Assembly (NCBI GenBank): GCA_902463875.1
Contig: CABQHR010000129.1
Location: forward strand, 1-5,316
Origin: an uncultured Collinsella sp.
Lineage (GTDB): Bacteria > Actinomycetota > Coriobacteriia > Coriobacteriales > Coriobacteriaceae
Direction: 5' to 3'
DNA: 5,316 nt
Shown: in pieces, positions 4,823 to 5,316 of the stretch
Position numbering within the stretch: the first letter of the stretch is position 1
Layout of the letters: each line of letters starts with the position of its first letter
Translations under genes and position numbers: made by a program
Notes under the pieces: generated by a model
Told to the model about the DNA's origin: nothing
The model's input: the letters and a program-made list of their open reading frames with translations, nothing else
Databases searched by the model: none

Positions 4823-5306
4823 CCTGCGCATTGGCCATGGCTACGACGTCCACCGTTTGGTGGAGGGGCGTCGATGTATCATCGGCGGGGTCGACATCCC
4901 CTACGAGCGCGGCCTGCTGGGCCACTCGGATGCCGATGTGCTCGCGCACGCCTTGGCCGACGCCATTCTGGGCGCCTGCCGCGGGGGAGATATCGGCAAG
5001 CTATTCCCCGATACCGACCCCGCCTATGAGGGTGCCGATTCGATGGTGCTGCTCGCTCGCGTGATGGACTACGCGCGCGAGCTGGGCTTCGAGTTTGTCG
5101 ATGCCGATTGCACCATTGCCTGTCAGCAACCCAAGATCACCCCGCACCGCGATGCCATGCGCGCCAACCTTGCCCATGCCCTGGGCGTTGACGTCGAAAA
5201 CGTGGGCGTCGCCGCCACTACGACCGAAAAGCTCGGTTGGGAAGGCCAGGGCGAGGGAATCGGCGCCTGGGCCGTCTGCCTGCTACAGAAAACCGTTAAG
5301 GAGTAA
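4812..5306 (+). CDS. ispF: 2-C-methyl-D-erythritol 2,4-cyclodiphosphate synthase
   Basis: A 164-residue enzyme that cyclises CDP-ME 2-phosphate to ME-2,4-cyclodiphosphate with release of CMP, as a trimer with a divalent metal in each active site. The family signature RIGHGYDVHRL starts at residue 6. Metal ligands are D12, H14 and H46 (GHSDADVLAHALADAILG, 37-54). Other conserved parts are GDIGKLFPDTDP (59-70), the CQQPKITPH segment (104-112) and ATTTEKLGWEGQGEGIGAWAV (135-155). ATG 4812 was chosen over the upstream TTG because of the ribosome binding site and the normal N-terminus. The gene overlaps ispD by 11 bases. IspD and IspF act on either side of the IspE kinase step, and ispE is not in the window. 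In some bacteria the two are fused; here they are separate. Confidence 0.97.
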   Translation: MFSNLRIGHGYDVHRLVEGRRCIIGGVDIPYERGLLGHSDADVLAHALADAILGACRGGDIGKLFPDTDPAYEGADSMVLLARVMDYARELGFEFVDADCTIACQQPKITPHRDAMRANLAHALGVDVENVGVAATTTEKLGWEGQGEGIGAWAVCLLQKTVKE

Positions 5307-5316
5307 CGAATGCGTA
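5298..5316 (+). CDS. Ribosome binding site and first codons of the next operon gene
   Basis: AAGGAG (5298-5303) overlaps the end of ispF and precedes an ATG at 5310 by six bases. Only ATG CGT and one base are inside the window. The good spacing indicates a real start. In many bacteria cysS or another tRNA synthetase gene follows ispF and often begins with Met-Arg-Ile, but two codons do not identify the product. Confidence 0.6.

Overview
The window looks like a chromosomal segment of a high-GC, gut-type actinobacterium. The codon use and gene content suggest Coriobacteriia, most likely something close to Collinsella, but this is inferred from style rather than from a marker gene. All genes left of about 2.7 kb lie on the minus strand. 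All genes right of about 3.0 kb lie on the plus strand.

Left part (1-2098, minus strand): an accessory region with lower GC than the right part, judged by eye. Read in the direction of transcription it holds a lone DUF4143-type AAA ATPase (577-1869), then a HipB-like XRE/Cro regulator (35-466). The first 11 codons of a further gene (1-34) follow directly after the regulator stop; a HipA-like toxin is the natural guess there but cannot be shown. The non-coding DNA is structured. Four 9-bp direct repeats at exactly 23-bp period precede the ATPase. A 36-bp identical terminator palindrome occurs on both sides of the ATPase. A 16-bp-arm perfect inverted repeat precedes the regulator, and its arm recurs (14 of 15 bases) inside both terminator palindromes.

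Middle (2099-3026): mntP, a manganese efflux pump. Its roughly 200-nt leader carries a yybP-ykoY (Mn2+) riboswitch followed by an intrinsic terminator. The divergent region up to 3026 also holds the start of the plus-strand operon.

Right part (3027-5316, plus strand): a tight housekeeping operon of disA (c-di-AMP synthase), ispD and ispF (steps 3 and 5 of the MEP isoprenoid pathway). The junctions are a 1-nt overlap (disA/ispD) and an 11-nt overlap (ispD/ispF). A further gene begins at 5310 behind a strong ribosome binding site.

The best leads for something undescribed are the 23-bp repeat array and the sharing of one motif between the regulator's probable operator and the two terminators. 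Together they suggest that the ATPase is a mobile or recently acquired cassette, possibly under control of the HipB-like protein.
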